Assembly: GCA_964612995.1 (NCBI GenBank)
Contig: CAZTGE010000106.1
Span: 1-14,317, forward strand
Reading direction: 5' to 3'
Source of the DNA: SLQH01 sp964612995
GTDB taxonomy: Bacteria > Planctomycetota > UBA11346
DNA: 14,317 nt
The notes below the pieces were generated by a model that saw nothing but the letters and a program-made list of their open reading frames with translations, had not been told where the DNA came from and ran no database searches. The position numbers were made by a program, and so were the translations under genes. Below, in pieces: positions 6,356 to 13,381 of the stretch; position 1 is the stretch's first letter; each line of letters begins with the position of its first letter.

Positions 6356-7879
6356 GTGCCCCTGCCGCCGCCGTCCGCACCGCAGGGCGCCGAAAGCGGT
6401 CTGCGCAGCGCCGACGGGCGCCGCATCGAGCTCGCCCTCGCGAGCGAAAGCGGGCGCGACCTGGCCGCGGTGCTCAAACCGGGCAAGGTCCTCAGCGGCC
6501 GCGTGCTCGAACGCTTCGCCAACGGCGCCTACCTCTTCGCCCTGCGCGGGCGCAACCTCATCGCCGAGAGCCGGGTGCCGCTGTTGCGCGACAGCGTGGT
6601 CCGGTTCCAGGTCCTGGGCGGCGGCGACGGCCTGAGCCTCCGCCTGCTCGATGGCGGCGCTGCCCGCGATGCCTTCGTCGCCGGTCCGGGCGCGGATCCA
6701 CAACGCCTCGGCCTGGCCGATACCGCCATCGCACGTCAGGCCATCACGCTGTTCGAACAGGCCGGCGCGCCGCTGGTCCCCGGTCGCCTGGCCCAGGCGG
6801 TGGAACAGGGCAGCGCGAGCGGCACCCAGACACGCAACGAGCTGCTCGCCGCCCACGCCCTGCTCGCCCGCGCCGGCCTTCCGGTAACCCCCGCAACCCT
6901 CACCCTCGCCCGCGCGGCGACCGGCCCCGGTCTGCCCCAGGCGGCCGCCGCACTGCCCCGTGGCCAGAGTTCGCCGGCCGGGACACCGACCGCCGACCCT
7001 CCGCCGGCCACCCCCGGTGCTGCAGCGCCGAGGGCAACCACCGCGTTGCCCGGGGCACCGGCAACGGGCGCCGCGTCGACGCCAGGACTGCCCCCGAACG
7101 CGACGCCAGCGCCGCCAGCCCTGCCGGCCAACGCACCCGCGACCGCCCATCCCGCTCCTGCGGCCACGGCGAACTTGGGGGCACACGGTCCATCGGTTCC
7201 ACTCCCGAACGCGAATACGCTGCTGCTGCCCGATCCTGCCAGGGGCGGGGTCGCGGCGGCGCGATCCGCGCTGGAGCTCGCCGGCCTGCGCCCGGCCGCG
7301 AGCACGACCACGCCGGCGGATGCCTCGGCGGGCGCTGCTGCGGAGCGGGCTCGAGGCGCAGAGCCGGCGCCCGCGTCACCGACGACCGTGCCGCCGCCAC
7401 CGCCATCCGCAGCGAGCCTGGTCCAGCAGCTCGCCGCCACCATCCGCGAGCTCGAAGCCCAGGGCGAACAGGCGCTGCCGCGGGCCGAAGCGCTCGCCCA
7501 GGGCGGGGAACGCGCGCTGGCCCAGACCGTGCTGCCGCCCAGCCTGCTCGACGACTACGATCTGGTCCTGCCTTTGCCTCTGATGCACCAGGGCCGGCCG
7601 ATGCCGGCCCGATTGGCGGTCGCCACCCAGCACGGCAGCAACGGCGCCACCGCCACCTTCCTCCGGGTCGATGTCGAACTCGACCGGCTCGGACCCTTGT
7701 CGATCCGATTCAGCGGCGTCTCCGGCGGCAGCATGTCGATCCTGCTGCTGGGGACCGGACCGACCGTCGATCGCCTGGAGGCGGAGCGCCAGGACCTGCG
7801 CGCGCAGCTCGAAGAACTGGGCATCGGCGCCTCGATCCGGGTCGGCAATCTGCTGGCGGAGGCCACGCATGGCCGCTGA
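6356..7879 (+). CDS. FliK-like flagellar hook-length control protein
   Basis: Encodes 507 aa from GTG 6356, chosen because it lies just after the fliA stop with AGGCGG (6346-6351) at good spacing; an ATG at 6281 would overlap fliA by 67 bp. FliK-type proteins act as a molecular ruler and switch export from hook to filament subunits by contacting FlhB. Residues ~35-90 form a small beta domain (LKPGKVLSGRVLERFANGAY) seen in many FliK relatives. Residues ~190-350 are Ala/Pro/Thr-rich low-complexity sequence, typical of the extended linker. Residues ~400-500 match the FliK C-terminal (Flg_hook) pattern: LPLPLMHQGRPMPARLAVAT, ATFLRVDVELDRLGPLSIRF, then LEAERQDLRAQLEELG. Overlaps the next gene by 11 bp. 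It resembles the YlqG side of the Bacillus ylqG-ylqH pair in arrangement. Confidence 0.82.
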   Translation: MPLPPPSAPQGAESGLRSADGRRIELALASESGRDLAAVLKPGKVLSGRVLERFANGAYLFALRGRNLIAESRVPLLRDSVVRFQVLGGGDGLSLRLLDGGAARDAFVAGPGADPQRLGLADTAIARQAITLFEQAGAPLVPGRLAQAVEQGSASGTQTRNELLAAHALLARAGLPVTPATLTLARAATGPGLPQAAAALPRGQSSPAGTPTADPPPATPGAAAPRATTALPGAPATGAASTPGLPPNATPAPPALPANAPATAHPAPAATANLGAHGPSVPLPNANTLLLPDPARGGVAAARSALELAGLRPAASTTTPADASAGAAAERARGAEPAPASPTTVPPPPPSAASLVQQLAATIRELEAQGEQALPRAEALAQGGERALAQTVLPPSLLDDYDLVLPLPLMHQGRPMPARLAVATQHGSNGATATFLRVDVELDRLGPLSIRFSGVSGGSMSILLLGTGPTVDRLEAERQDLRAQLEELGIGASIRVGNLLAEATHGR

Positions 7880-8141
7880 GCCCGATCCCCGCCGCGAAGC
7901 CGTGGCCCTGCGCTACGACCAGTCACGCGAGCACGCACCGCGCGTGGTCGCCAAGGGCCGCGGCAGCGTGGCCGAGCGCCTGCTCGCGCTGGCGCGCGAG
8001 CATCAGGTCCCGCTGTGGGAGGACCGCGATCTGGTCAAGCTGCTCGGCGTGCTCGAACTCGACGCCGAGGTCCCGCCGGCGATGTACGCCGCTCTGGCCG
8101 AGGTCCTGGCGCGGATCTACCGTCTCAACGCCGCGCCATGA
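7869..8141 (+). CDS. Stand-alone FlhB C-terminal-domain protein (FhlB/YlqH-like)
   Basis: Encodes 90 aa. GGAGG (7858-7862) six bases before ATG 7869 fixes the start inside the end of the FliK-like gene. The sequence follows the cytoplasmic domain of FlhB/YscU: AVALRYDQSREHAPRVVAKG, AERLLALAREHQVPLWED, then VPPAMYAALAEVLARIYRL. The membrane-spanning half of FlhB is absent. The autocleavage motif NPTH, which normally precedes AVAL, is replaced by DPRR (positions 5-8). It therefore cannot undergo the NPTH self-cleavage used by FlhB as the export switch. Similar orphan FlhB-C proteins sit next to FliK-like genes in other bacteria and can partly substitute for, or modulate, FlhB-C. Confidence 0.9.
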   Translation: MAAEPDPRREAVALRYDQSREHAPRVVAKGRGSVAERLLALAREHQVPLWEDRDLVKLLGVLELDAEVPPAMYAALAEVLARIYRLNAAP

Positions 8142-8188
8142 TGCCGGTGGCATGGGGCACGATGCCGGCCATTGCCGCGCACGGCATC
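8141..8188. terminator. Stem-loops between converging genes
   Basis: Two hairpins fill the 78-bp gap between the + flagellar operon and the - mutarotase-like gene. ATGCC/GGT/GGCAT (8141-8153) begins on the last base of the stop codon. GATGCCG (8161-8167) pairs with CGGCATC (8182-8188) over a 14-nt loop. Neither has a T-run. They are placed to serve as a shared terminator or 3'-end stabiliser, but this is inferred from position and dyad symmetry. Confidence 0.4.
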
Positions 8189-8219
8189 TGCTGAGCGATG
8201 CGCAGCTTCTGAAGGCCTC

Positions 8220-9209
8220 TCAGAGCCGGGCCCAGGTGATGGTGAAGGTCTGCTCGAGCCCTGCGCCGGGGGGGACCATGCACACGGTCGGCCGGTTGTG
8301 GAATTCGCGGCCGCGCTCCTGCGACGGCAGACCGTCGGGAAAGGGTTTGGTCGCGAACTCCATTCCCCGGGCCCGGGTCGCGCCATTCCATGGCTTGCCG
8401 TCGCGACTGCGATGCTGGGTCCACAGGCACAGCCAGGGGAAGGCCTCGGCGTCCCAACGGTAGATCAGCTCGCGGCCCACGGCGATGTTGGCCACACGGA
8501 ACAAGCCCTCGGTCACCCGGGTGGTGATGATGTCCCCGCAGGGCGGGGCGTCGGGCTCGGGCATCGCCAGGGCCTCGGCGGGGTCGACCGGACCCTCGTC
8601 GGTGGCGGTGGGGAAACGCCAGGTCTCACGCGGCTCCCCGGACCAGATCCAGGCGCCATCGACGCCAGCGGTGAAATCGGCACCATCGATGAACGGCGAG
8701 CCGAGCGTGGCGTGCTCGGCCCATTCGATCTCGCGCGGGGCGTCATCATCGTGGCGGACCACCGTGTGCACGGCGGCGGTCTCGCCATCGAGGGCGATCG
8801 AGCGGGTCAGCTGCAGACCTGCGACCGGCAGCTGCGCCTCGAGCAGCACGCGGTCGGGCCCACCGACGCTCACCGTCCATGGCACCGCTCCCGCTTCGCC
8901 ATGCGGCGGTCGATCCTCGCCAGGATGGGGCGGACCGAAGCGATCGATGCAGGGGTTGTGTCCGACGATGTTCGCCAACAGCGCGGCGGTGGGGGCGTCG
9001 GACCCGTAGGTCTCGCTGCGCGCAGCGCCTTCGGCCGGCGTGCAGGCCGGCCAGGGCGGCTGCCAGAGGGGGTTGAGCGTGTCGCCGGGCGCCCGGATCG
9101 CCGCCAGCTGTGCGCCAATGACGCTCACCACCAGCTCCAGGCCGGGGCCGGCGATCAGCCAGGCGTCCTGGCTGCGCCAGGTGGTCTGCGAAAGGGTCAG
9201 ATCGTCCAT
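8220..9209 (-). CDS. Galactose-mutarotase-like (aldose 1-epimerase fold) protein
   Basis: Encodes 329 aa. A perfect AGGAGG (9219-9214 on the minus strand) four bases before the ATG decides the start. The pattern fits the aldose 1-epimerase superfamily, a beta-sandwich that interconverts sugar anomers. Candidate catalytic residues stand at the expected order and spacing: His103 in RPPHGEAG followed by PW, His166 in EWAEHATLG, and Glu284 in RGMEFATKP. No signal peptide is present, so it acts in the cytoplasm. The 329-aa length is usual. It is a single gene, convergent with the flagellar operon and divergent from the next small gene. It probably handles sugars or sugar acids released from the polysaccharide attacked by the lyase operon; the substrate is unknown. 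It could instead be a non-catalytic sugar-binding member of this fold. Confidence 0.78.
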   Translation of the reverse strand: MDDLTLSQTTWRSQDAWLIAGPGLELVVSVIGAQLAAIRAPGDTLNPLWQPPWPACTPAEGAARSETYGSDAPTAALLANIVGHNPCIDRFGPPHPGEDRPPHGEAGAVPWTVSVGGPDRVLLEAQLPVAGLQLTRSIALDGETAAVHTVVRHDDDAPREIEWAEHATLGSPFIDGADFTAGVDGAWIWSGEPRETWRFPTATDEGPVDPAEALAMPEPDAPPCGDIITTRVTEGLFRVANIAVGRELIYRWDAEAFPWLCLWTQHRSRDGKPWNGATRARGMEFATKPFPDGLPSQERGREFHNRPTVCMVPPGAGLEQTFTITWARL

Positions 9210-9301
9210 GGGGCCTCCTGTCTGTGCTACGGGGCAAGCGCATGTGAACGCGCGCCCCTGCAGCGCGCAAGGCCGGTGTGTCGCGGCCGCGCTACGGACG
9301 G

Positions 9302-9313
9302 ATCGCGCGCGAT
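9302..9313. promoter_or_regulatory. 12-bp palindrome in divergent intergenic region
   Basis: ATCGCGCGCGAT is its own reverse complement. It lies in the 172-bp gap between two divergent genes, a typical place for a dimeric regulator to bind. A weak promoter-like pair on + (TTGCCG 9344-9349, TATCAC 9366-9371, 16-bp spacer) lies between it and the ATG at 9382. In GC-rich DNA a CG-only core palindrome can arise by chance, so the regulatory reading is tentative. Confidence 0.3.
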
Positions 9314-9381
9314 GCCGCCGTAACAGACCTGTACCCAGAACGCTTGCCGCCCGGCTGCCGCGCGCTATCACCGTCGCTGCG

Positions 9382-9732
9382 ATGGAAATGGCAGGACATG
9401 GTTGGCGACGCGTACTCAAGCGTCCGGATGGTGGCCCCATCGCCTACGAGCAGTGGCTCCATGTCATCGGCCACCTGCAGTCGATCTGCTGCGTCAGCAG
9501 CACCCGCGCTCGCACCAAGCCCGGCCTGACGCCGGTGGTCACCTTCGACTACCGCTGGGCCAACAACGACGTCATCGCCGTCGCCGGCGACGCCAGCGCG
9601 CAAGTGCACGTCGAACCCCTGGCCGCGGCCCTCGGTGCGGTGATCGTCGCCGTGGGCGGTACCGAATCCGTGCGCAACCGCCAGAGTCGCCGCCGTCTCG
9701 GCGGCCGTACAGCGAGCCCGGATCAGACCTGA
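9382..9732 (+). CDS. Small hypothetical protein
   Basis: Encodes 116 aa. Codon usage shows strong G/C third positions throughout, which supports this frame over the long antisense frame. Start is uncertain: ATG 9382 and ATG 9388 are six bases apart and neither has a clear Shine-Dalgarno, so a leaderless or weakly translated start is possible. Features seen: a Trp/Arg-rich N-terminus (GWRRVLKRPDGGP), a helix EQWLHVIGHLQSICC with paired cysteines (36-37), a strand-rich middle (PVVTFDYRWANNDVIAVAGD), and an Arg-rich tail (VRNRQSRRRLGGR) that could bind nucleic acid. No signal peptide or membrane segment. No family is recognised. Confidence 0.6.
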   Translation: MEMAGHGWRRVLKRPDGGPIAYEQWLHVIGHLQSICCVSSTRARTKPGLTPVVTFDYRWANNDVIAVAGDASAQVHVEPLAAALGAVIVAVGGTESVRNRQSRRRLGGRTASPDQT

Positions 9733-9763
9733 ATCGCGCTGTGCGCGAGCTCGGCGCATGCCC

Positions 9764-9780
9764 GCCCGCTCGCTGCGGGC
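9764..9780. terminator. Stem-loop in gap between converging genes
   Basis: GCCCGC (9764-9769) pairs with GCGGGC (9775-9780) over a TCGCT loop, 32 bp past the stop of the small + gene. The remaining gap to 9929 holds a 12-bp palindrome GGTCGGCCGACC (9842-9853) and a CTCAC/GTGAG dyad (9884-9900), but no open frame with coding character. No T-tract follows the hairpin, so its role as terminator is a positional inference. Confidence 0.35.
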
Positions 9781-9922
9781 CTCGCGCTGCTCCGTCGGGG
9801 TTTGCGGTCTGCGGCCGCGTTGTCGGCGACAACCACCCCTCGGTCGGCCGACCTGCTGTCCACGATGTGTGCCGTGCGAACGCCTCACTGCACCTGTGAG
9901 GGACCCGTCACAGCTCTCAGCC

Positions 9923-10012
9923 ACGACGCTCACTCACTGTTGGCCTCATCTCCTGCCGCCTGCTCGGCCGCCTCGCGCTGCTCGGGTTCATCGGCCGCTG
10001 AGTGAGCGTCGT
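9923..10012. repeat. 14-bp inverted repeat spanning a gene's 3' end
   Basis: ACGACGCTCACTCA (9923-9936) and TGAGTGAGCGTCGT (9999-10012) are exact reverse complements 62 bp apart. One arm covers the stop codon of the minus-strand gene; the other lies inside its acidic tail, encoding DDAHSA. In the mRNA they could form a 14-bp stem with a long loop that masks the last ~25 codons. An exact 14-bp match this close is unlikely by chance. Confidence 0.6.
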
Positions 10013-10829
10013 CCTCCGCCGATGCATCGTCCACCGTGGCCCCCTGCGCCTCCTCGCCAGCATCAGCGGTGACGGCGGACCCATCGTCCGCCGCGGCCTG
10101 GTCGACCGGTATGGCGGCTGCTTCCGCCTCGTGCTGCGGATCGGCCGCTTTGGGGGGAAGGGTGCGGGCCTCGGTCAGCTCGGCCTTGTCGGGATCGGGA
10201 GCCGGCGGCCCCGCATCGGAACCGGCGACCGGCGGATCCAGCGCAGGATCCCCGGCGCCCGCCAGCGGTGACTCCGGCTCGGGCAGGAACACGCTCAGAT
10301 CGTTGCGCCCGTGGTGCTCGAGGATCAGCAACCGACCCTGGATCCACGCCCGTGCGGAGGTGGTGTTGTTACCGGCGAACACACTCAGGGTGCTGGAGCT
10401 CTCGCCGCGTTCGAGCCGGTAGCCGGCCACCCGCGTACTGGCGTCAGTGATCAGATGGAGTTCGTTGGCGTCGAAACGCAGGCTGTAGCCGGCGCATGAG
10501 GCGGCGACCAGCTCGAGCGCACTGGCTGTGCGCGGATCGTCGGCGCCGTGCTGCAGCCGCGCCCTGGCGAGCAGACGCATGGTCGGCAGATGCGGGATCC
10601 AGGTGCCGATCAGATCCTCGGCCGTCGCCGCCTGCGCGCCGGCCAGGATCTCGGCCTGGGCCGCCGCCACCGCGGCCAGGGTCTCGCGACGGGAGTCGTC
10701 GCCGAGGCAGGGCACCGCTACCGATGACGAGCGCGCAGCCGGTTCCGCCGCCGCCATCGTCCCCGCGAGCAACACGAGCGCGAGCGCACGGCAGCCCATC
10801 CGCTTCGATGGCTCAGAGCGTATCTGCAT
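9930..10829 (-). CDS. Exported protein: beta-rich (lipocalin-like?) domain with acidic Ala/Pro tail
   Basis: Encodes 299 aa from ATG 10829, preceded by GGAG at 8-bp spacing; ATG 10799 would also leave a signal peptide. Residues 1-28 are a signal sequence (basic start, ALALVLLAGTMAAA, cut after AAA). Residues ~70-182 begin with DLIGTW and continue as short strands (YSLRFDANELHLI, GYRLERGESSSTLSVF, AWIQGRLLILEHH, DLSVFLP). This layout recalls small lipocalin-like domains that open with a G-x-W, but the similarity is only of pattern. Residues ~186-299 are low-complexity, rich in Ala, Asp, Glu and Pro with almost no hydrophobic residues, so probably disordered. Last gene of the AraC trio: its start overlaps the AraC stop by 17 bp. 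Probable periplasmic or surface protein; function unknown. Confidence 0.72.
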   Translation of the reverse strand: MQIRSEPSKRMGCRALALVLLAGTMAAAEPAARSSSVAVPCLGDDSRRETLAAVAAAQAEILAGAQAATAEDLIGTWIPHLPTMRLLARARLQHGADDPRTASALELVAASCAGYSLRFDANELHLITDASTRVAGYRLERGESSSTLSVFAGNNTTSARAWIQGRLLILEHHGRNDLSVFLPEPESPLAGAGDPALDPPVAGSDAGPPAPDPDKAELTEARTLPPKAADPQHEAEAAAIPVDQAAADDGSAVTADAGEEAQGATVDDASAEDDAHSAADEPEQREAAEQAAGDEANSE

Positions 10830-11667
10830 CGCTGGTCTCCAGGCGAGGGCGGTCGCGGAAAGCACGTGGACTACACGAACGTAGACGCGAGAAGAACCGT
10901 GAGAATACGAACTGATCGCCAAAACCCAAGGCCGCGGCGATGGCGCCGACGCTGTGGTCGGAGTAGGTCAACAGGCGCTCGGCCGCGGCGGCACAGCATT
11001 CGTCGCAATAGGACTTGAGCGAGACACCCATCGCCGTGCGGAAACGGGTGGCGAGCCGGCTGCGGCTGTATCCGAGCTGGGCGGCCAGTGCGCCGACCGC
11101 GATACGCCGACCGCCGCGCTGTTCCAGGCGCTCGACCACCTCGCGCACCAAAGGGTCGTCGATCCGACGGTGTTCGGGGGGCGACAGCGGGGCCAGATGC
11201 CAGACCAATGCCGCGAGCAGGTGCTCGGCCATCGCCCGCCGGGCCGGATCGAGGCGATGGCGCCGTTCGACGCAGGCCTGGATCGCCGTCGCCAGCCCCC
11301 CGCGCAGCCGGTCGGCCGCAGTGGCGATCCGCACGTCGCGCAGGCCAGGATGCCCATTCATGGTGAACCGGAAGCTGAGGAAGGCGCCGCGCGGATCGGT
11401 GTAGCCGAAGGCATGGGTCACGCCCGGCGGGATCAGCACCGCCGCGCCCACCGGGCATGCCAGCTCGCGCGGTGGCAGATGCAGCGCGATCCCCGGGCCG
11501 GCGATCAGCTCCAACTGCCAGAAGGGATGGTCGTGCAGATGCAGTGCCCGGTCGACCCTGGGCACCGGGTCCTGACCCTGATGGAACAGGTAACGGCAGC
11601 ACAGGGCCGCCGCCGGCGCTTCGGTGGTGGCCGGGGCCGCTGCGATGCCATCGCGCAACCGGCTCAT
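10813..11667 (-). CDS. AraC-family transcriptional regulator with cupin sensor domain
   Basis: Encodes 284 aa. The ATG at 11667 overlaps the upstream stop as ATGA, which decides the start. N-terminal sensor: cupin-type beta barrel ~40-110, with HLHDHPFWQLELIAGPG (43-59), then GAAVLIPPGVTHAF (74-87), the usual layout for sugar-responsive AraC proteins. C-terminal DNA-binding domain ~172-272 has two helix-turn-helix units: IAVGALAAQLGYSRSRLATRFR and SVGAIAAALGFGDQFVFSRFF, ending in SPRAF. Unusually for this family it sits between a membrane protein and an exported protein, in one tightly overlapped unit. CDECC (221-225) is an uncommon cysteine cluster within the linker helix between the two HTHs. 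Likely targets are its own operon and the adjacent uroporphyrinogen-decarboxylase-like gene. Confidence 0.92.
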   Translation of the reverse strand: MSRLRDGIAAAPATTEAPAAALCCRYLFHQGQDPVPRVDRALHLHDHPFWQLELIAGPGIALHLPPRELACPVGAAVLIPPGVTHAFGYTDPRGAFLSFRFTMNGHPGLRDVRIATAADRLRGGLATAIQACVERRHRLDPARRAMAEHLLAALVWHLAPLSPPEHRRIDDPLVREVVERLEQRGGRRIAVGALAAQLGYSRSRLATRFRTAMGVSLKSYCDECCAAAAERLLTYSDHSVGAIAAALGFGDQFVFSRFFSRLRSCSPRAFRDRPRLETSDADTL

Positions 11668-12023
11668 AGCAGCGAGTTGCGCACGTCCATGATCCGGCGC
11701 TGCAACTCGCGCTTGCGGCAGCATCCGTGCAGGTCGTCGAGCGTCAGCGCCAGCGGCTGCTTGAGCGAGGGCGGGCAATCGGGCAGCGCCTCGATCAACG
11801 GCATCTCGACCTCCTCCCAGGCGCGTTCGATGCGACGCTCGTCACCGCCCAGAGCCAGAAGTCGGAACAGCGCCAGCGCGGCCTGGACCCGGGCCGCACC
11901 GCGGACGCGGAGCACAGCCACGGTCTGGACCCGTGCCACGCGCGGGGCACGCATCCGCAGGACGATGGCCAAGAGCACGAGCGCCGCGACCACGCTCGCC
12001 ACGATGATCAGCTCGTTCTCCAT
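11664..12023 (-). CDS. Small one-helix membrane protein, first of AraC trio
   Basis: Encodes 119 aa from ATG 12023; an in-frame GTG at 12047 would add 8 residues (TAAETRA...) but abuts the stem-loop at 12052-12080. Neither start has a strong ribosome site. One transmembrane helix (LIIVASVVAALVLLAIVL, ~5-22) is followed at once by a basic stretch (RMRAPRVAR), predicting the remaining ~90 residues in the cytoplasm. That part is helical: AALALFRLLALGGDERRIERAWEE, then PSLKQPLALTLDDLHGCCRKRELQRRI, with a Cys-Cys pair. No family is recognised. The 4-bp overlap with the AraC gene implies coupled synthesis, so it may tether or modulate that regulator or signal from the membrane; this is inference. 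Confidence 0.68.
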   Translation of the reverse strand: MENELIIVASVVAALVLLAIVLRMRAPRVARVQTVAVLRVRGAARVQAALALFRLLALGGDERRIERAWEEVEMPLIEALPDCPPSLKQPLALTLDDLHGCCRKRELQRRIMDVRNSLL

Positions 12024-12051
12024 GGCGCGAGTCTCGGCCGCAGTCACTACG

Positions 12052-12080
12052 GCTCAAGCCGGGGCCGGTCCGGCTTGAGC
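12052..12080 (-). promoter_or_regulatory. Strong stem-loop between UroD-like gene and AraC trio
   Basis: GCTCAAGCCGG (12052-12062) pairs perfectly with CCGGCTTGAGC (12070-12080), an 11-bp stem with a 7-nt loop. It fills the gap between the UroD-like stop (12095) and the start of the membrane-protein gene (12023, or GTG 12047). There is no U-run after it on the minus strand. It could lower read-through into the trio (attenuator), stabilise the UroD-like mRNA, or hide the GTG start region. Alternatively it is an operator-like palindrome. Confidence 0.6.
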
Positions 12081-12094
12081 AGATGGCCGCGGCT

Positions 12095-13249
12095 TCAGCC
12101 GCCGAGCTCGATGATCCGTCGCCGGTAATGACGGTAGTCGGCCAACGAGACCTCCGGCGGCACGCCGTGGTCGCAGGTCGGGATGTATCCACCCCGCGCG
12201 CGCATCGGCGGGATGATCCGCTCGAGCATGGCGTCGATCGCCGCCGGCCCCGCCGCGAGGACGCGCTTGTCGATCCCGCCCTTGATCACCAGGTCGGGAT
12301 ACGCGCGACCGGTACGCACGACATCGCAGCCGGAGGCGACCTCGAACGGACTGCAGACATCCATGCCGATGCCCTTGCGGTAGAGATCGAGCACCGGATC
12401 GCAGAAGCCGTCGGTGTCGAGGTGGATATGCAAGCAACGCTGCGGGTCGCTGTGGCGCGCGCGCATGTTCGCGATCAGCTGTTGATAATAGGGGAAGAGG
12501 AATTCCTCGATCATCGCCGGCGAGATCAAGGGGCCGTTGTTGTAGCAGATGTCTTCGCCGAAGAACAGCTCGTCGAAGCAGAGTCGCTGCTGATGCCGGG
12601 CGATGGTCTGGTCGGCGAGCGCGAGCCACGCCCGCATACAGGTGTGGATCAGCTCCGGGTCGTCGTAGAAGGCCAACAGCAGAGCTTCGGGGCCGATGAG
12701 ACTACGCAGGAACATGTAGCCGCCGATCACGCGCTGCACCATCCAGTAGCCCTGACGGGCCAGGGGCAGGGCCGCAGCGATACGGTCCTCGCTCGCGGCC
12801 AGACGCTGTGGGCTGTCGGGGTCGAGCCGCCAGGCGATCCGCTCCTCCCAACTGCGCTGGTCGCTGACCGGATGCGCGATGTACTCCGGCATGAACCCGG
12901 AGCGACGGCCGCGGAAGACCAGCAGATGCCGCCCGGCGTGGTCACGGATGACCTCGCAGTCACCGCGGTCCTCGATCACCGCCTCGTCGAAGGCCGGCAC
13001 CAGCTCGGCTTCGCACCAGCCCAGACCCCAGACCGGATGCGCTGCCTCCGGATCGAAGCCGAACTCGGCGACGAGGTCGGCTTCGGGATCGAGCCCCTGC
13101 TCGTACCAGGCGTCGAGGCAATAGAAGCCGAACTCGCGCCGCACCAGCGGCTCGCCGGGGGTGATGGCGTAGACCCGACGATAGGCGCTGACGTGATCCG
13201 GCATCTGCGAGTGCGGCGGCAGGGAAGAGGTCGATGGTGGACTGGTCAT
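12095..13249 (-). CDS. Uroporphyrinogen decarboxylase-like (URO-D superfamily) protein
   Basis: Encodes 384 aa from ATG 13249, chosen for GGAG at 8-bp spacing and because the family core begins near MPDHVSAYRRV (16-26); in-frame ATGs at 13321/13318 would add 23-24 Arg/Ala-rich residues. The C-terminal half fits the URO-D TIM barrel: HIHLDTDGFCDPVLDLYRKG (274-293), MDVCSPFEV (296-304), DLVIKGGIDKRVLA (319-332), then GGYIPTCDHGVPPEVSLADY (353-372). True HemE lacks this last form; it is characteristic of the HemE-like paralogues abundant in Lentisphaerota and Planctomycetota, related to corrinoid methyltransferases such as MtaA/CmuA. His274, His276 and Cys359 are possible metal ligands. A role in cobalamin-dependent methyl transfer or other one-carbon chemistry is possible; a heme role is unlikely. 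Divergent from an AraC gene, its probable regulator. Confidence 0.82.
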   Translation of the reverse strand: MTSPPSTSSLPPHSQMPDHVSAYRRVYAITPGEPLVRREFGFYCLDAWYEQGLDPEADLVAEFGFDPEAAHPVWGLGWCEAELVPAFDEAVIEDRGDCEVIRDHAGRHLLVFRGRRSGFMPEYIAHPVSDQRSWEERIAWRLDPDSPQRLAASEDRIAAALPLARQGYWMVQRVIGGYMFLRSLIGPEALLLAFYDDPELIHTCMRAWLALADQTIARHQQRLCFDELFFGEDICYNNGPLISPAMIEEFLFPYYQQLIANMRARHSDPQRCLHIHLDTDGFCDPVLDLYRKGIGMDVCSPFEVASGCDVVRTGRAYPDLVIKGGIDKRVLAAGPAAIDAMLERIIPPMRARGGYIPTCDHGVPPEVSLADYRHYRRRIIELGG

Positions 13250-13381
13250 GCGACGGACTCCGGTTCGGACGGCGGCGGCCGCCCCCGGGGCGCGAGCCGA
13301 CCTGTCGTAATCGGCCATCATGTCCGATGTCTCCGGCTATTTGCATGCGTTTTACGGATCTGAGCATATCTTTTCCGGCAC
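13250..13381. promoter_or_regulatory. Divergent control region, UroD-like / AraC
   Basis: This 132-bp gap separates two genes reading outward. Its right part (~13335-13378) is clearly richer in A/T than the rest of the window and contains a GCATGC palindrome (13343-13348) within TTGCATGCG, then TTTTACGG and CATATCTTTT. On + a poor promoter pair can be drawn (TTGCAT 13341-13346 with CATATC 13365-13370, 18-bp spacer). It is the likely site for AraC binding and for promoters of both genes. No precise operator can be fixed. Confidence 0.5.

Noticed and set aside
9292..9933. Open frame on - opposite the small + gene (213 codons)
   Set aside because: Arg/Gly/Ala-rich composition without motifs; codon third-position bias favours the + frame at 9382-9732.
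12095..13249. Heme-biosynthetic HemE
   Set aside because: The C-terminal GGYIPTCDHGVPPEV motif and lack of heme-gene neighbours place it with HemE-like paralogues rather than true uroporphyrinogen decarboxylase.
13250..13321. Upstream start for the UroD-like protein at 13321/13318
   Set aside because: It has an acceptable GGAG, but the added residues are Arg/Ala-rich and unlike the family; ATG 13249 has its own good ribosome site. Not fully excluded.
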